This document shows, piece after piece, positions 1-7,130 of a stretch of 64,000 nucleotides of DNA. Where the stretch lies: NCBI GenBank assembly GCA_964393825.1, contig CAYMUY010000008.1:46179-110178 (forward strand), in the 5' to 3' direction. Source of the stretch: PFJX01 sp964393825 (GTDB taxonomy: Bacteria > Pseudomonadota > Gammaproteobacteria > Burkholderiales > Thiobacillaceae). The notes under the pieces are model-generated. The model worked only from the letters and a program-made list of their open reading frames with translations, was not told the DNA's origin and did not search any database. Each line of letters opens with the position of its first letter. The stretch's first letter is position 1. A program made the position numbers and the translations under genes.

Positions 1-83
1 GCAAAGCCGGCGTGCATGGCCAGCACCATGATGGCGCCCAGTAGTATGAAAAGTACGTCGGCGCCCGATTTCAATGCATCCAT
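1..83 (-). CDS. amt: Ammonium transporter, N-terminal fragment
   Basis: Only the first 27 or so codons are inside the window; the gene continues off the left edge. The fragment starts with an ATG at 83 and translates to a short hydrophilic lead (MDALKSGAD) followed by a hydrophobic helix containing LGAIMVLAMHAGFA, typical of the first membrane segment of Amt/MEP ammonium channels. Such proteins are inner membrane trimers that conduct ammonium and are often paired with a PII protein, which cannot be seen here. A GGAGACC ribosome-binding site precedes the ATG, and a sigma-54 type promoter lies upstream, which fits nitrogen control. Family assignment rests on few residues. Confidence 0.72.
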   Translation of the reverse strand, partial: MDALKSGADVLFILLGAIMVLAMHAGF

Positions 84-114
84 AGTGGTCTCCAGCAGAA
101 CTGGAAACCTACTA

Positions 115-128
115 GCAAGACCTGTGCC
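115..128 (-). promoter_or_regulatory. Sigma-54 (RpoN) type promoter for amt
   Basis: Read on the minus strand the sequence is GGCACAGGTCTTGC. The GG (-24) and GC (-12) elements are exactly 12 bases apart, and GGCAC-N5-TTGC matches the RpoN consensus. Transcription would start near 103, leaving a leader of about 20 bases before the ATG at 83. The match and the gene it serves agree with NtrC-dependent nitrogen regulation. A convincing NtrC site was not found, although CTGGT-GCAG-ACCAG near 259-272 is a small palindrome. Confidence 0.65.
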
Positions 129-275
129 TTTAATCGGGGCAGCATGCACCCGAATGAGATAGGCACGGATTCACCCAACAACCACAACGCAACTCATTGA
201 TTATTGGTACTTGAACCGACTGTCAGGCCTGTCTTCGGAAATGCGATTGCAGCGTATTCTGGTGCAGACCAGGAT

Positions 276-308
276 TTCTCAAAAAAACAACGCCCTAATT
301 AGGGGCGT
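276..308 (-). terminator. Rho-independent terminator of the his-tat operon
   Basis: On the minus strand ACGCCC and GGGCGT form a stem (290-308) around a CTAATTA loop, followed at once by TGTTTTTTT. It lies 30 bases past the tatC stop codon and closes the long minus-strand hisB-to-tatC block. Confidence 0.85.
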
Positions 309-338
309 CATTGATGATGCATGCACCAAAGCAGAGCC

Positions 339-1151
339 TCAAGGTAACTTCTGCTGCTCGTCCTCGATCCGGTCGAATTCCTTGTCCATGTCCTCGATGG
401 ACATCGGTCGATAGGGTTCATCCTCCTCCGCCTTCGGCTTGTTCCGGATCAGCCAGGAGGCGACCAGCACGCCCAGTTCATAGAGCAGCCAGAGGGGGAC
501 GGCAAGCATGATCTGCGAGACCACGTCCGGCGGCGTGAAGATGGCGCCGATCACGAAGGCGCCGACGATCACGTAAGGCCGTGCCTCCTTGAACTGGTGG
601 ATTTCGACCATGCCCATGTAGGCGAGTGCCACCACCACGATGGGGACTTCAAAGGTGATGCCGAACGCCATGAACATGGTGATGACGAAATCGAGGTACT
701 TGTTGATATCGGTCATGACCGCCACGCCCACCGGAGCGATGCCGATGATGAAACCGAACACCACCGGAAACACCAGGAAATAGGCGAACGCCATCCCACA
801 GGCGAAAAGGATCAGGCTGGCCACCACCATGGGCACGATGAATTTCTTCTCGTGGGCATAGAGGCCGGGTGCGATGAAGGCCCAGACCTGATAGAGGATG
901 ACCGGCAGGGCGCCGAGAAAGGCGGTCATCATCGCCACCTTGATCGGCACGAAGAAAGGCGTGACCACTTCGGTTGCGATCATCTGCCCCCCCTTGGGTA
1001 GCTTGGCGAGCATCGGCTGCGCCAGCAGGGTGTAGAGATCGTTGGCGAAGGGGAACAGGCAGACGAACAGCACCAGCCAGATGATCACCGAGCGCAGCAG
1101 GCGATCACGCAGTTCGATCAGATGGGAAATGAATGATTCCGTGCCTTCCAT
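339..1151 (-). CDS. tatC: Sec-independent protein translocase TatC
   Basis: TatC is the six-helix inner membrane component that, with TatB, binds twin-arginine signal peptides of folded proteins. The N-terminus carries the family motif FISHLIELRDRLL, several hydrophobic helices follow, and the conserved FTPPD loop and YELG segment are present near the end. Length (270 aa) is normal, with a charged C-terminal tail. The ATG at 1151 is chosen because the protein then starts MEGTESFISHL like other TatC; an in-frame TTG at 1163 would overlap the tatB stop. It is last in tatA-tatB-tatC. A likely substrate in this window is the FccB-type flavoprotein at 50606. Confidence 0.96.
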   Translation of the reverse strand: MEGTESFISHLIELRDRLLRSVIIWLVLFVCLFPFANDLYTLLAQPMLAKLPKGGQMIATEVVTPFFVPIKVAMMTAFLGALPVILYQVWAFIAPGLYAHEKKFIVPMVVASLILFACGMAFAYFLVFPVVFGFIIGIAPVGVAVMTDINKYLDFVITMFMAFGITFEVPIVVVALAYMGMVEIHQFKEARPYVIVGAFVIGAIFTPPDVVSQIMLAVPLWLLYELGVLVASWLIRNKPKAEEDEPYRPMSIEDMDKEFDRIEDEQQKLP

Positions 1152-1159
1152 ACCTGTTC

Positions 1160-1684
1160 TCAAACCGCCTTGGCGTCAGGGTTGCTGTGAGCGGCGTCCT
1201 TGACGTCGACAGGCGTGGGGTCGGCCTTGGCGACAGGAGCGGGTGTGGTCACCGGGTCGGGGGCGGCGGCGGGCGCGGCCAGTGGCGTCGCCTCTTCGGC
1301 TTGCGCCGCCACAGTGGTGGCTTCTTCTTCCTTCACCTTGTCCCATTCCTTCATGGTCAGGCCGCCATCGGTGGCACTCATGGCCTGCATGACCTTGCTG
1401 ATCTGACCGGTTTCCTGCGCCACGGTCTCCTCGACCTGGCGGGCGCCCTCCTTGGCCAGGATTTCATAGCGCTGGACGGTGTCCTTCATTTCCTGTTGCA
1501 TCTTGCGCAACTCATCCAGCTTGATGTCGCGGTCGATATCCTGCTTGACCTGCGACACATACCGATTGAGCTTCCCCAGCCACTGGCCGGCGGTTCGCGC
1601 CACCTTGGGCAGGCGCTCGGGACCGATCACGATGAGGGCGATGACACCGATGATCAGGAGTTCGGAAAAGGCGATATCGAACAT
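1160..1684 (-). CDS. tatB: Sec-independent protein translocase TatB
   Basis: Membrane-anchored TatB, 174 aa, forms the TatBC receptor complex for twin-arginine signals. It has a single N-terminal helix with the conserved FSELLIIGVIALIVIGPERLP start, an amphipathic stretch (KVARTAGQWLGKLNR), a long charged coiled-coil-like region, and an Ala/Pro/Val-rich tail. Its stop codon lies 8 bases before the chosen tatC start. The Glu in FSELL and the GPERLP hinge mark it as TatB rather than TatA. Confidence 0.95.
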   Translation of the reverse strand: MFDIAFSELLIIGVIALIVIGPERLPKVARTAGQWLGKLNRYVSQVKQDIDRDIKLDELRKMQQEMKDTVQRYEILAKEGARQVEETVAQETGQISKVMQAMSATDGGLTMKEWDKVKEEEATTVAAQAEEATPLAAPAAAPDPVTTPAPVAKADPTPVDVKDAAHSNPDAKAV

Positions 1685-1747
1685 GGTTGAGTCCTCAGTA
1701 GGCGGTCATCAGTCATCAGCACCCTGCCGACCGCGAACCGCCGACCA

Positions 1748-1972
1748 TCAGTTCTGCTGCTTGTCCTTGACCTCGCCCTCGATGGTCGTCCCACGCGTCT
1801 CACCCTCACGCGGCAGTTCGGTGGTCTTGTTTTTTTCCTCGCCCATTGCTTCCTTGAAATTCTTGACCGCGCCCCCCAGGTCGCCGCCGATATTGCGCAG
1901 CTTCTTGGTACCGAAGACCAGCAGAACGATGACCAGTACGATCAACCAATGCCAAATGCTGAATGAACCCAT
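1748..1972 (-). CDS. tatA: Sec-independent protein translocase TatA
   Basis: Small pore-forming Tat subunit of 74 aa. The sequence has a short lead, one membrane helix (WHWLIVLVIVLLVFG), the FGTKKLRNIGGDLGGA hinge and amphipathic helix, then a hydrophilic tail rich in Glu and Lys. It is the first gene of tatABC and directly follows the HIT-family gene, an arrangement common in Betaproteobacteria at the end of the histidine cluster. Confidence 0.95.
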   Translation of the reverse strand: MGSFSIWHWLIVLVIVLLVFGTKKLRNIGGDLGGAVKNFKEAMGEEKNKTTELPREGETRGTTIEGEVKDKQQN

Positions 1973-2030
1973 TTTCTATCTCCTGTTTGAATATGCTCGT
2001 ACCGATGAGCCACCGGCGCTAAGTATTGGA

Positions 2031-2369
2031 CTACATCGGGTGCGGTGCGTTTCCACCGATGATGTGGACATGCAGATGAAACACTTCCTGACCGCCGCCG
2101 CGGCCGGTATTGATGATGGTGCGAAAACCGTCATGGAGGCCTTGTGCCTTCGCCAGCCTCGGCGCCAGCAGCATGATGCGCCCCAGGAGGGACTCATGGC
2201 GCGCCTCGGCGTCGGCAAGCGAAGCAATATGCTCCTTGGGAATGATCATGAAATGCACCGGCGCGACCGGGTGAATATCGTGAAATGCCAGGAAATCGTC
2301 ATCCTCATGGACCTTCTTGCAGGGAATCTCGCCCGCCACGATCTTGCAGAAAATACAGTTCTCGCTCAT
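2031..2369 (-). CDS. hinT: HIT family protein (HinT-type nucleotide hydrolase)
   Basis: A 112-aa histidine-triad protein. The N-terminus CIFCKIVAGEIPC carries the short Cys-rich lead usual for HinT, and the catalytic triad H98-x-H100-x-H102 is in HLHVHI near the C-terminus. HinT-type proteins hydrolyse purine nucleoside phosphoramidates such as AMP-lysine. It overlaps the end of hisE (stop/start overlap at 2366-2369) and sits between hisE and tatA, the usual betaproteobacterial place; it has no known part in histidine synthesis. Confidence 0.92.
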   Translation of the reverse strand: MSENCIFCKIVAGEIPCKKVHEDDDFLAFHDIHPVAPVHFMIIPKEHIASLADAEARHESLLGRIMLLAPRLAKAQGLHDGFRTIINTGRGGGQEVFHLHVHIIGGNAPHPM

Positions 2370-2692
2370 GCGTCTTCCTTTCTAGCTGCCTTTTCCGCGA
2401 GGCCGGAGAGGCCTTCGCGCCGCGCCAGTTCATTCAGGATTTCGTCTGGATGGATGCCTTCGCGCGCCAGCAGGACCAGCGTATGGAACCACAGGTCGGC
2501 GGTTTCATAGACGATTTTTTCCCGTGCGCCGTCCTTCGCCGCCATGATGGTTTCCGCCGCTTCCTCCGCCACCTTCTTCAGGATGGCGTCGAGGCCCTTG
2601 GCATAGAGCCTGGCCACGTAGGACGAGTGTGGATCGGCCGACTTGCGCGATGCCAGGGTTTCCGCGAGGCGGTCGAGGATGTCCGAACTCAT
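2366..2692 (-). CDS. hisE: Phosphoribosyl-ATP pyrophosphatase HisE
   Basis: Second step of histidine synthesis, hydrolysing phosphoribosyl-ATP to phosphoribosyl-AMP. The 108-aa protein shows the MazG-like all-alpha core with EEAAETIMAAK and YETADLWFH, supplying the acidic Mg-binding residues. The frame is open further upstream, but the ATG at 2692 overlaps the hisI stop by ATGA, and the upstream part only mirrors hisI in another frame. HisE and HisI are separate proteins here rather than the fused HisIE of enteric bacteria. Confidence 0.93.
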   Translation of the reverse strand: MSSDILDRLAETLASRKSADPHSSYVARLYAKGLDAILKKVAEEAAETIMAAKDGAREKIVYETADLWFHTLVLLAREGIHPDEILNELARREGLSGLAEKAARKEDA

Positions 2693-3084
2693 TTCTTGTA
2701 GATCTCGTGCGGGTCTTTCAACACCGGGTCCACCGCTTCCCAGCGGCCATCTTCCAGCTTCTGGAAGAAACAGCTGTGGCGGCCGGTATGACAGGCGATG
2801 CCACCGACCTGCTCGATCTTCAGCAGGACCACGTCCTCGTCGCAATCGAGACGGATTTCCCTGACCTTCTGGGTATGGCCGGATTCCTCGCCCTTGTGCC
2901 AGAGTTTCTTGCGCGAACGCGACCAGTACACCGCTTCGCCCAGCTCGGCAGTCTGTTTGAGCGCTTCCCGGTTCATCCAGGCCATCATCAGGATGTCGCC
3001 ACTCTCGGCGTCCTGCGCGATCGCCGGCACCAGGCCTTCCTCGGACCAGCTGACCTTGTTCAACCACGACGAATCATGACTCAC
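2689..3084 (-). CDS. hisI: Phosphoribosyl-AMP cyclohydrolase HisI
   Basis: Third step of histidine synthesis, opening the adenine ring of phosphoribosyl-AMP. The 131-aa protein has the metal-binding signature DCDEDVVLLKIEQ and the Cys/His cluster CHTGRHSCFF expected for the Zn/Mg enzyme, plus the conserved MAWMNREAL and YWSRSRKKLWHKGE segments. It overlaps hisF upstream (3081-3084) and hisE downstream by four bases each, indicating translational coupling. Confidence 0.95.
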   Translation of the reverse strand: MSHDSSWLNKVSWSEEGLVPAIAQDAESGDILMMAWMNREALKQTAELGEAVYWSRSRKKLWHKGEESGHTQKVREIRLDCDEDVVLLKIEQVGGIACHTGRHSCFFQKLEDGRWEAVDPVLKDPHEIYKK

Positions 3085-3851
3085 AGTCGTACCTCGATGC
3101 CCTGCGCCTGCATATGTTTCTTGGCCTGTTCCACGGTGTACTCGGCGAAATGGAAGATGCTGGCGGCCAGTACCGCATCCGCGCCGCCCTGTTTCACGCC
3201 GTCGACCAGATGTTGCAGATTGCCGACGCCGCCGCTGGCAATCACCGGGATGTCGAGCGCATCCGAGATCGCCCGTGTCAGGTTGAGGTCGAAACCGATC
3301 TTGGCGCCGTCGCGGTCCATGCTGGTGAGCAGGATTTCACCCGCGCCCAGGCCCTGCATCTTGCGCGCCCACTCCACGGCGTCCAGGCCTGTCGGCTTGC
3401 GGCCACCATGGGTGAAGATTTCCCATTTCGGCGAGGCGCCCCAGACCGTCTGCTTGGCATCGATCGCCACCACGATGCACTGCGAGCCGAATCGGTCGGA
3501 ACAATCCTTCACCAGCTGTGGATTGAAGATGGCGGCGGTATTGATGGACACCTTGTCCGCTCCGGCATGCAGCAGGCGGCGCACATCCTCCACCGCGCGC
3601 ACGCCGCCGCCGACGGTCAGGGGAATGAACACCTGCGCGGCCACGTCCTCGATGATGTGCAGGATCAGGTCGCGATCGTCGGAAGTGGCGGTGATGTCCA
3701 GAAAGGTCAGTTCGTCCGCTCCCTGTTCGTCATAACGGCGGGCGATCTCCACCGGATCGCCGGCGTCACGCAGGTTGACGAAATTAACGCCCTTCACCAC
3801 GCGACCGGCAGTCACGTCGAGACAGGGGATGATGCGCTTGGTCAATCCCAT
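3081..3851 (-). CDS. hisF: Imidazole glycerol phosphate synthase cyclase subunit HisF
   Basis: (beta/alpha)8-barrel subunit that uses ammonia from HisH to form imidazole glycerol phosphate and AICAR. The 256-aa protein opens with KRIIPCLDV (catalytic Asp12) and has the second catalytic Asp in TSMDRDGAKIGFD, plus phosphate-binding loops VGGGVR and ASGGVGN. It follows hisA with a 7-base gap and overlaps hisI by four bases. Confidence 0.97.
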   Translation of the reverse strand: MGLTKRIIPCLDVTAGRVVKGVNFVNLRDAGDPVEIARRYDEQGADELTFLDITATSDDRDLILHIIEDVAAQVFIPLTVGGGVRAVEDVRRLLHAGADKVSINTAAIFNPQLVKDCSDRFGSQCIVVAIDAKQTVWGASPKWEIFTHGGRKPTGLDAVEWARKMQGLGAGEILLTSMDRDGAKIGFDLNLTRAISDALDIPVIASGGVGNLQHLVDGVKQGGADAVLAASIFHFAEYTVEQAKKHMQAQGIEVRL

Positions 3852-3858
3852 GCCAGGC

Positions 3859-4605
3859 TCAGTTCACAGGGCACAAGGTGTCGGCCAGCGCCTGCGCCGC
3901 CGTGAAATCCAGCGTGCCTTCGTAGATCGCGCGACCGGTGATGGCACCCATGATGCCTTCCTGTTGCACGGCGCAGAGTTGACGCACGTCCTCCAGGTTG
4001 GTGACACCACCGCTGGCGATCACCGGGATGCTCAGGGCCTGGGCCAGGCGCACGGTGGCGTCGATGTTGACGCCGGAGAGCATGCCGTCGCGACCGATGT
4101 CGGTGTAGACGATGGACTCGACACCGTAGTCCTCGAATCGCTTGGCCAGGTCGATGACGTCATGCTTGGTCACTTTCGACCAGCCCTCCACCGCCACCTT
4201 GCCGTCCTTGGCGTCGAGCCCGACGATGATATGGCCGGGGAAGGCGGTGCAGGCGTCATGCAGGAAACCGGGGTTCTTCACCGCCGCGCTGCCGATGATG
4301 ACGTAGGTGATGCCGTCATCCAGATAGCGTTCGATGGTGTCTAGATCACGGATACCGCCCCCCAGTTGCACGGGGATCTCGTCGCCGAGTTCGTCGGTGA
4401 TGGCCTTGATCGCCTTCTCGTTGACCGGCTTGCCGGCGAACGCACCGTTGAGGTCGACCAGATGCAGGCGGCGGGCACCGCTGGCCAGCCACTTCTGGGC
4501 CATTTCCGCGGGGTTGGCGGAAAACACCGTGGCACTGTCCATTTCGCCCTGCTTCAGGCGAACGCACTGGCCATCTTTCAGATCAATCGCGGGGATGATG
4601 AGCAT
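3859..4605 (-). CDS. hisA: ProFAR isomerase HisA
   Basis: Phosphoribosylformimino-AICAR phosphate isomerase, an Amadori isomerase with the same half-barrel symmetry as HisF. The 248-aa sequence starts MLIIPAIDLKDG with the catalytic Asp8, has the second catalytic Asp in YTDIGRDGML, and carries the phosphate-binding LGGGIRD and ASGGVTN loops. It lies between hisH and hisF in standard order. Confidence 0.97.
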   Translation of the reverse strand: MLIIPAIDLKDGQCVRLKQGEMDSATVFSANPAEMAQKWLASGARRLHLVDLNGAFAGKPVNEKAIKAITDELGDEIPVQLGGGIRDLDTIERYLDDGITYVIIGSAAVKNPGFLHDACTAFPGHIIVGLDAKDGKVAVEGWSKVTKHDVIDLAKRFEDYGVESIVYTDIGRDGMLSGVNIDATVRLAQALSIPVIASGGVTNLEDVRQLCAVQQEGIMGAITGRAIYEGTLDFTAAQALADTLCPVN

Positions 4606-4616
4606 GTTCGTTACGG

Positions 4617-5285
4617 TTACCTTGAACCGTCCCAGGTCACAAAGTTGGCAAGCAAGCGCAGGCCGGCGGCCTGGCTCTTTTCGGGGTGAAACTGCACGGC
4701 GAAGAGATTGTCTTTCGCCACCGCGCAGGTGAAAGCGAAGGGGTAATGGGTAAAACCGGCCACCACGTCATCCGACGCGGGTTCCGCGTAGTAACTGTGC
4801 ACGAAATAGAAACGGGTGCCGTCCTCGATGCCTGCCCAGAGCGGATGTGGTATCGCCTGGTTCACCTGGTTCCAGCCGATGTGCGGCACCTTGAGCTTTT
4901 CGCCCTGTGCATCCTTCATGGCTTCCGCCGGGAACAGCCGGACATGGCCGGGCAGCAGGCCAAGGCCGGCGCAATCGCCTTCCTCGCTGTGCGCGAACAA
5001 GGCCTGCATGCCCAGGCAGATACCGAGAAAGGGCTTGCTTGTCGCGGCCTGCTTCAGGGCATCGACCAGGCCACGCTGCCGCAATTCGCGCATGCAGTCA
5101 GGCATGGCACCGACACCCGGAAACACCACGCGGGCGGCCGCCGCGATGACGGCGGGATCGGAAGTCACCACGATCTTCGCCCGCGGCGCGACATGCTCGA
5201 ATGCCTTGGACACGGATAGCAGGTTGCCCATGCCGTAGTCGATGATGGCCACGTCGGCGGCATCGTCTTGATTCATATCCGTCAT
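4617..5285 (-). CDS. hisH: Imidazole glycerol phosphate synthase glutaminase subunit HisH
   Basis: Class I glutamine amidotransferase that supplies ammonia to HisF. The core IIDYGMGNLLSVSKA is followed by the oxyanion region PGVGA, the nucleophile Cys90 in GICLGMQ, and the catalytic His/Glu pair in QFHPEKSQ near the C-terminus. The ATG at 5285 shares its last base with the hisB TAA stop (TAATG), so coupling is likely; an ATG at 5276 is a possible alternative. The open frame extends upstream only over hisB. Confidence 0.95.
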   Translation of the reverse strand: MTDMNQDDAADVAIIDYGMGNLLSVSKAFEHVAPRAKIVVTSDPAVIAAAARVVFPGVGAMPDCMRELRQRGLVDALKQAATSKPFLGICLGMQALFAHSEEGDCAGLGLLPGHVRLFPAEAMKDAQGEKLKVPHIGWNQVNQAIPHPLWAGIEDGTRFYFVHSYYAEPASDDVVAGFTHYPFAFTCAVAKDNLFAVQFHPEKSQAAGLRLLANFVTWDGSR

Positions 5286-5872
5286 TACAGCGCGCCCTTG
5301 GTGGAAGGCAGGGTATCGCCCATGCGCGGATCGCATTCCACCGCCATGCGCAGCGCCCGGCCGAAAGCCTTGAACACGGTTTCAGCCTGATGATGGGCGT
5401 TGATGCCGCGCAGGTTGTCGACATGCAGCGTGGCGCCGGCATGGTTGACGAACCCCTGGAAGAACTCGCGGAACAGGTCGACGTCGAAGTCGCCGATGCG
5501 GGCGCGGGTGAAGTCGACATGGAACTCCAGGCCGGGACGCCCGGAAAGATCGATCACCACGCGAGACAGGGCCTCGTCCAGCGGCACATAGGCATGGCCA
5601 TAACGACGGATGCCCTTCTTGTCGCCCAGGGCCCTGGCGAAGGCCTGTCCGAGGGTGATGCCGATGTCCTCGGCGGTATGGTGGGCGTCGATATGCAGGT
5701 CGCCCTCGGCCTCGATGTCGAGGTCGATCAGGCCGTGGCGGGCCACCTGGTCGAGCATGTGTTCAAGGAAGGGAACGCCGGTCTTGAAGACGCCGCGACC
5801 GGAACCATCGAGGTCGATCTGGACGCGAATCCGGGTTTCCAGGGTATTGCGAGAGAGGTCGGCTTGCCGCAT
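5285..5872 (-). CDS. hisB: Imidazoleglycerol-phosphate dehydratase HisB
   Basis: Mn-dependent dehydratase for the sixth step of histidine synthesis. The 195-aa protein has both metal-binding motifs, DAHHTAEDIG and NAHHQAETVFKAFG, and lacks the phosphatase domain of the bifunctional enteric HisB. The ATG at 5872 gives the usual MRQADLSRNTLET start and the usual length; longer in-frame starts up to 6007 would run into the divergent hisC promoter region. First gene of the minus-strand his block. Confidence 0.93.
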   Translation of the reverse strand: MRQADLSRNTLETRIRVQIDLDGSGRGVFKTGVPFLEHMLDQVARHGLIDLDIEAEGDLHIDAHHTAEDIGITLGQAFARALGDKKGIRRYGHAYVPLDEALSRVVIDLSGRPGLEFHVDFTRARIGDFDVDLFREFFQGFVNHAGATLHVDNLRGINAHHQAETVFKAFGRALRMAVECDPRMGDTLPSTKGAL

Positions 5873-6021
5873 CGGGATACGTGGAGGCTGGTGCAGAGCG
5901 TGGAAGACAGGCTTGGCGGACGGGGAAGAGTCGGGGCGCATGATAACATCACGGCTGCTTTCGGGTTCCAGCCGCATCGCGATTTCACCCCCTCTCATTT
6001 TCCCCATCCCAGCCGACCACC

Positions 6022-7098
6022 ATGAGCCGATTCTGGAGCGACACCGTCGCCGGTCTGACCCCCTATGTCCCGGGTGAACAGCCCAAGCTGACGAACCTCG
6101 TCAAACTCAACACCAACGAGAACCCCTACCCGCCCTCGCCCCGCGCGCTGGACGCCATGCGCGGCGAGATCGGCGAGACCCTGCGCCTCTACCCCGACCC
6201 GGAATCCAGCCGCCTGAAAGCCGCCATCGCGGCGCATTTCCGGATCACGCCAGCGCAGGTCTTCGTCGGCAACGGCTCCGACGAAGTGCTGGGACACGCT
6301 TTCCTCGGCCTGCTCAGGCATGACGCCCCGCTGCTGTACCCGGACATCAGCTACAGCTTCTACCCGGTGTATTGCGGCCTCTATGGCATCGACGGGCGCG
6401 GTGTGCCGCTGACGGACACCTTCGAGATCGACATTGATGACTACCTGAACGCGGCGGCCTGCGGCGCCATCATCTTCCCCAACCCCAATGCGCCTACCGG
6501 CCGCCTGCTGCCGCCGGGAGAAATCGAGCGACTGCTGGCCGGACGCCCCGACGTGATGGTGGTGGTGGACGAGGCGTACATCGATTTCGCCGGCCCGGAG
6601 TCCATGAGCGCCATCGCGCTGATCGACCGATACCCCAACCTGCTGGTGGTTCAAACCCTGTCCAAGTCCCGCTCCCTGGCTGGCCTGCGGGTGGGCTTCG
6701 CGGTCGGCCATGCCGACCTGATCGCGGGCCTGGAGCGGGTCAAGAACAGCTTCAACTCCTATCCGCTCGACCGCATCGCCATTGCCGGCGCCACCGCCGC
6801 CATCGAGGATGTCGCGCATTTCGAGACAACCCGCGCGGCGGTCATCGCCAGCCGCGAACGCCTGGTCGAAGCCATGGCCACGCTGGGTTTCGCCGTCCTC
6901 CCCTCCGCCGCCAACTTCATCTTCGCCCGTCACCCGCAACGTGATGCCGGCGAACTCGCGGCGGCGCTGCGCGAGCGCGGCATCATCGTCCGCCATTTCC
7001 GCCAGCCACGCATCGAGCAGTACCTGCGCATCACCATCGGTGACGACACGCAATGCGCCGCGCTGGTCGCGGCACTGGGTGAAATCCTCGGCGCCTGA
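6022..7098 (+). CDS. hisC: Histidinol-phosphate aminotransferase HisC
   Basis: PLP-dependent aminotransferase (fold type I) of histidine synthesis, 358 aa. Visible signatures are NENPYPPSP near the N-terminus, the PNPNAPTG loop (153-160), VVDEAY (181-186) with the PLP-ring Asp, and the Schiff-base lysine K215 in TLSKSRSLAGLRVGF. It is divergent from hisB with 149 bases between the starts, and is followed 32 bases later by ppc on the same strand. Its separation from hisD and hisB as a divergent gene is unusual. Confidence 0.94.
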   Translation: MSRFWSDTVAGLTPYVPGEQPKLTNLVKLNTNENPYPPSPRALDAMRGEIGETLRLYPDPESSRLKAAIAAHFRITPAQVFVGNGSDEVLGHAFLGLLRHDAPLLYPDISYSFYPVYCGLYGIDGRGVPLTDTFEIDIDDYLNAAACGAIIFPNPNAPTGRLLPPGEIERLLAGRPDVMVVVDEAYIDFAGPESMSAIALIDRYPNLLVVQTLSKSRSLAGLRVGFAVGHADLIAGLERVKNSFNSYPLDRIAIAGATAAIEDVAHFETTRAAVIASRERLVEAMATLGFAVLPSAANFIFARHPQRDAGELAAALRERGIIVRHFRQPRIEQYLRITIGDDTQCAALVAALGEILGA

Positions 7099-7130
7099 CC
7101 CTTCTCGTCCAGTCCAACCCGCGAAAACCC

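Noticed and set aside
2693..3067. N-terminal extension of hisE in the same frame
   Set aside because: It only overlaps hisI in another frame; the ATGA overlap and family length fix the hisE start at 2692.
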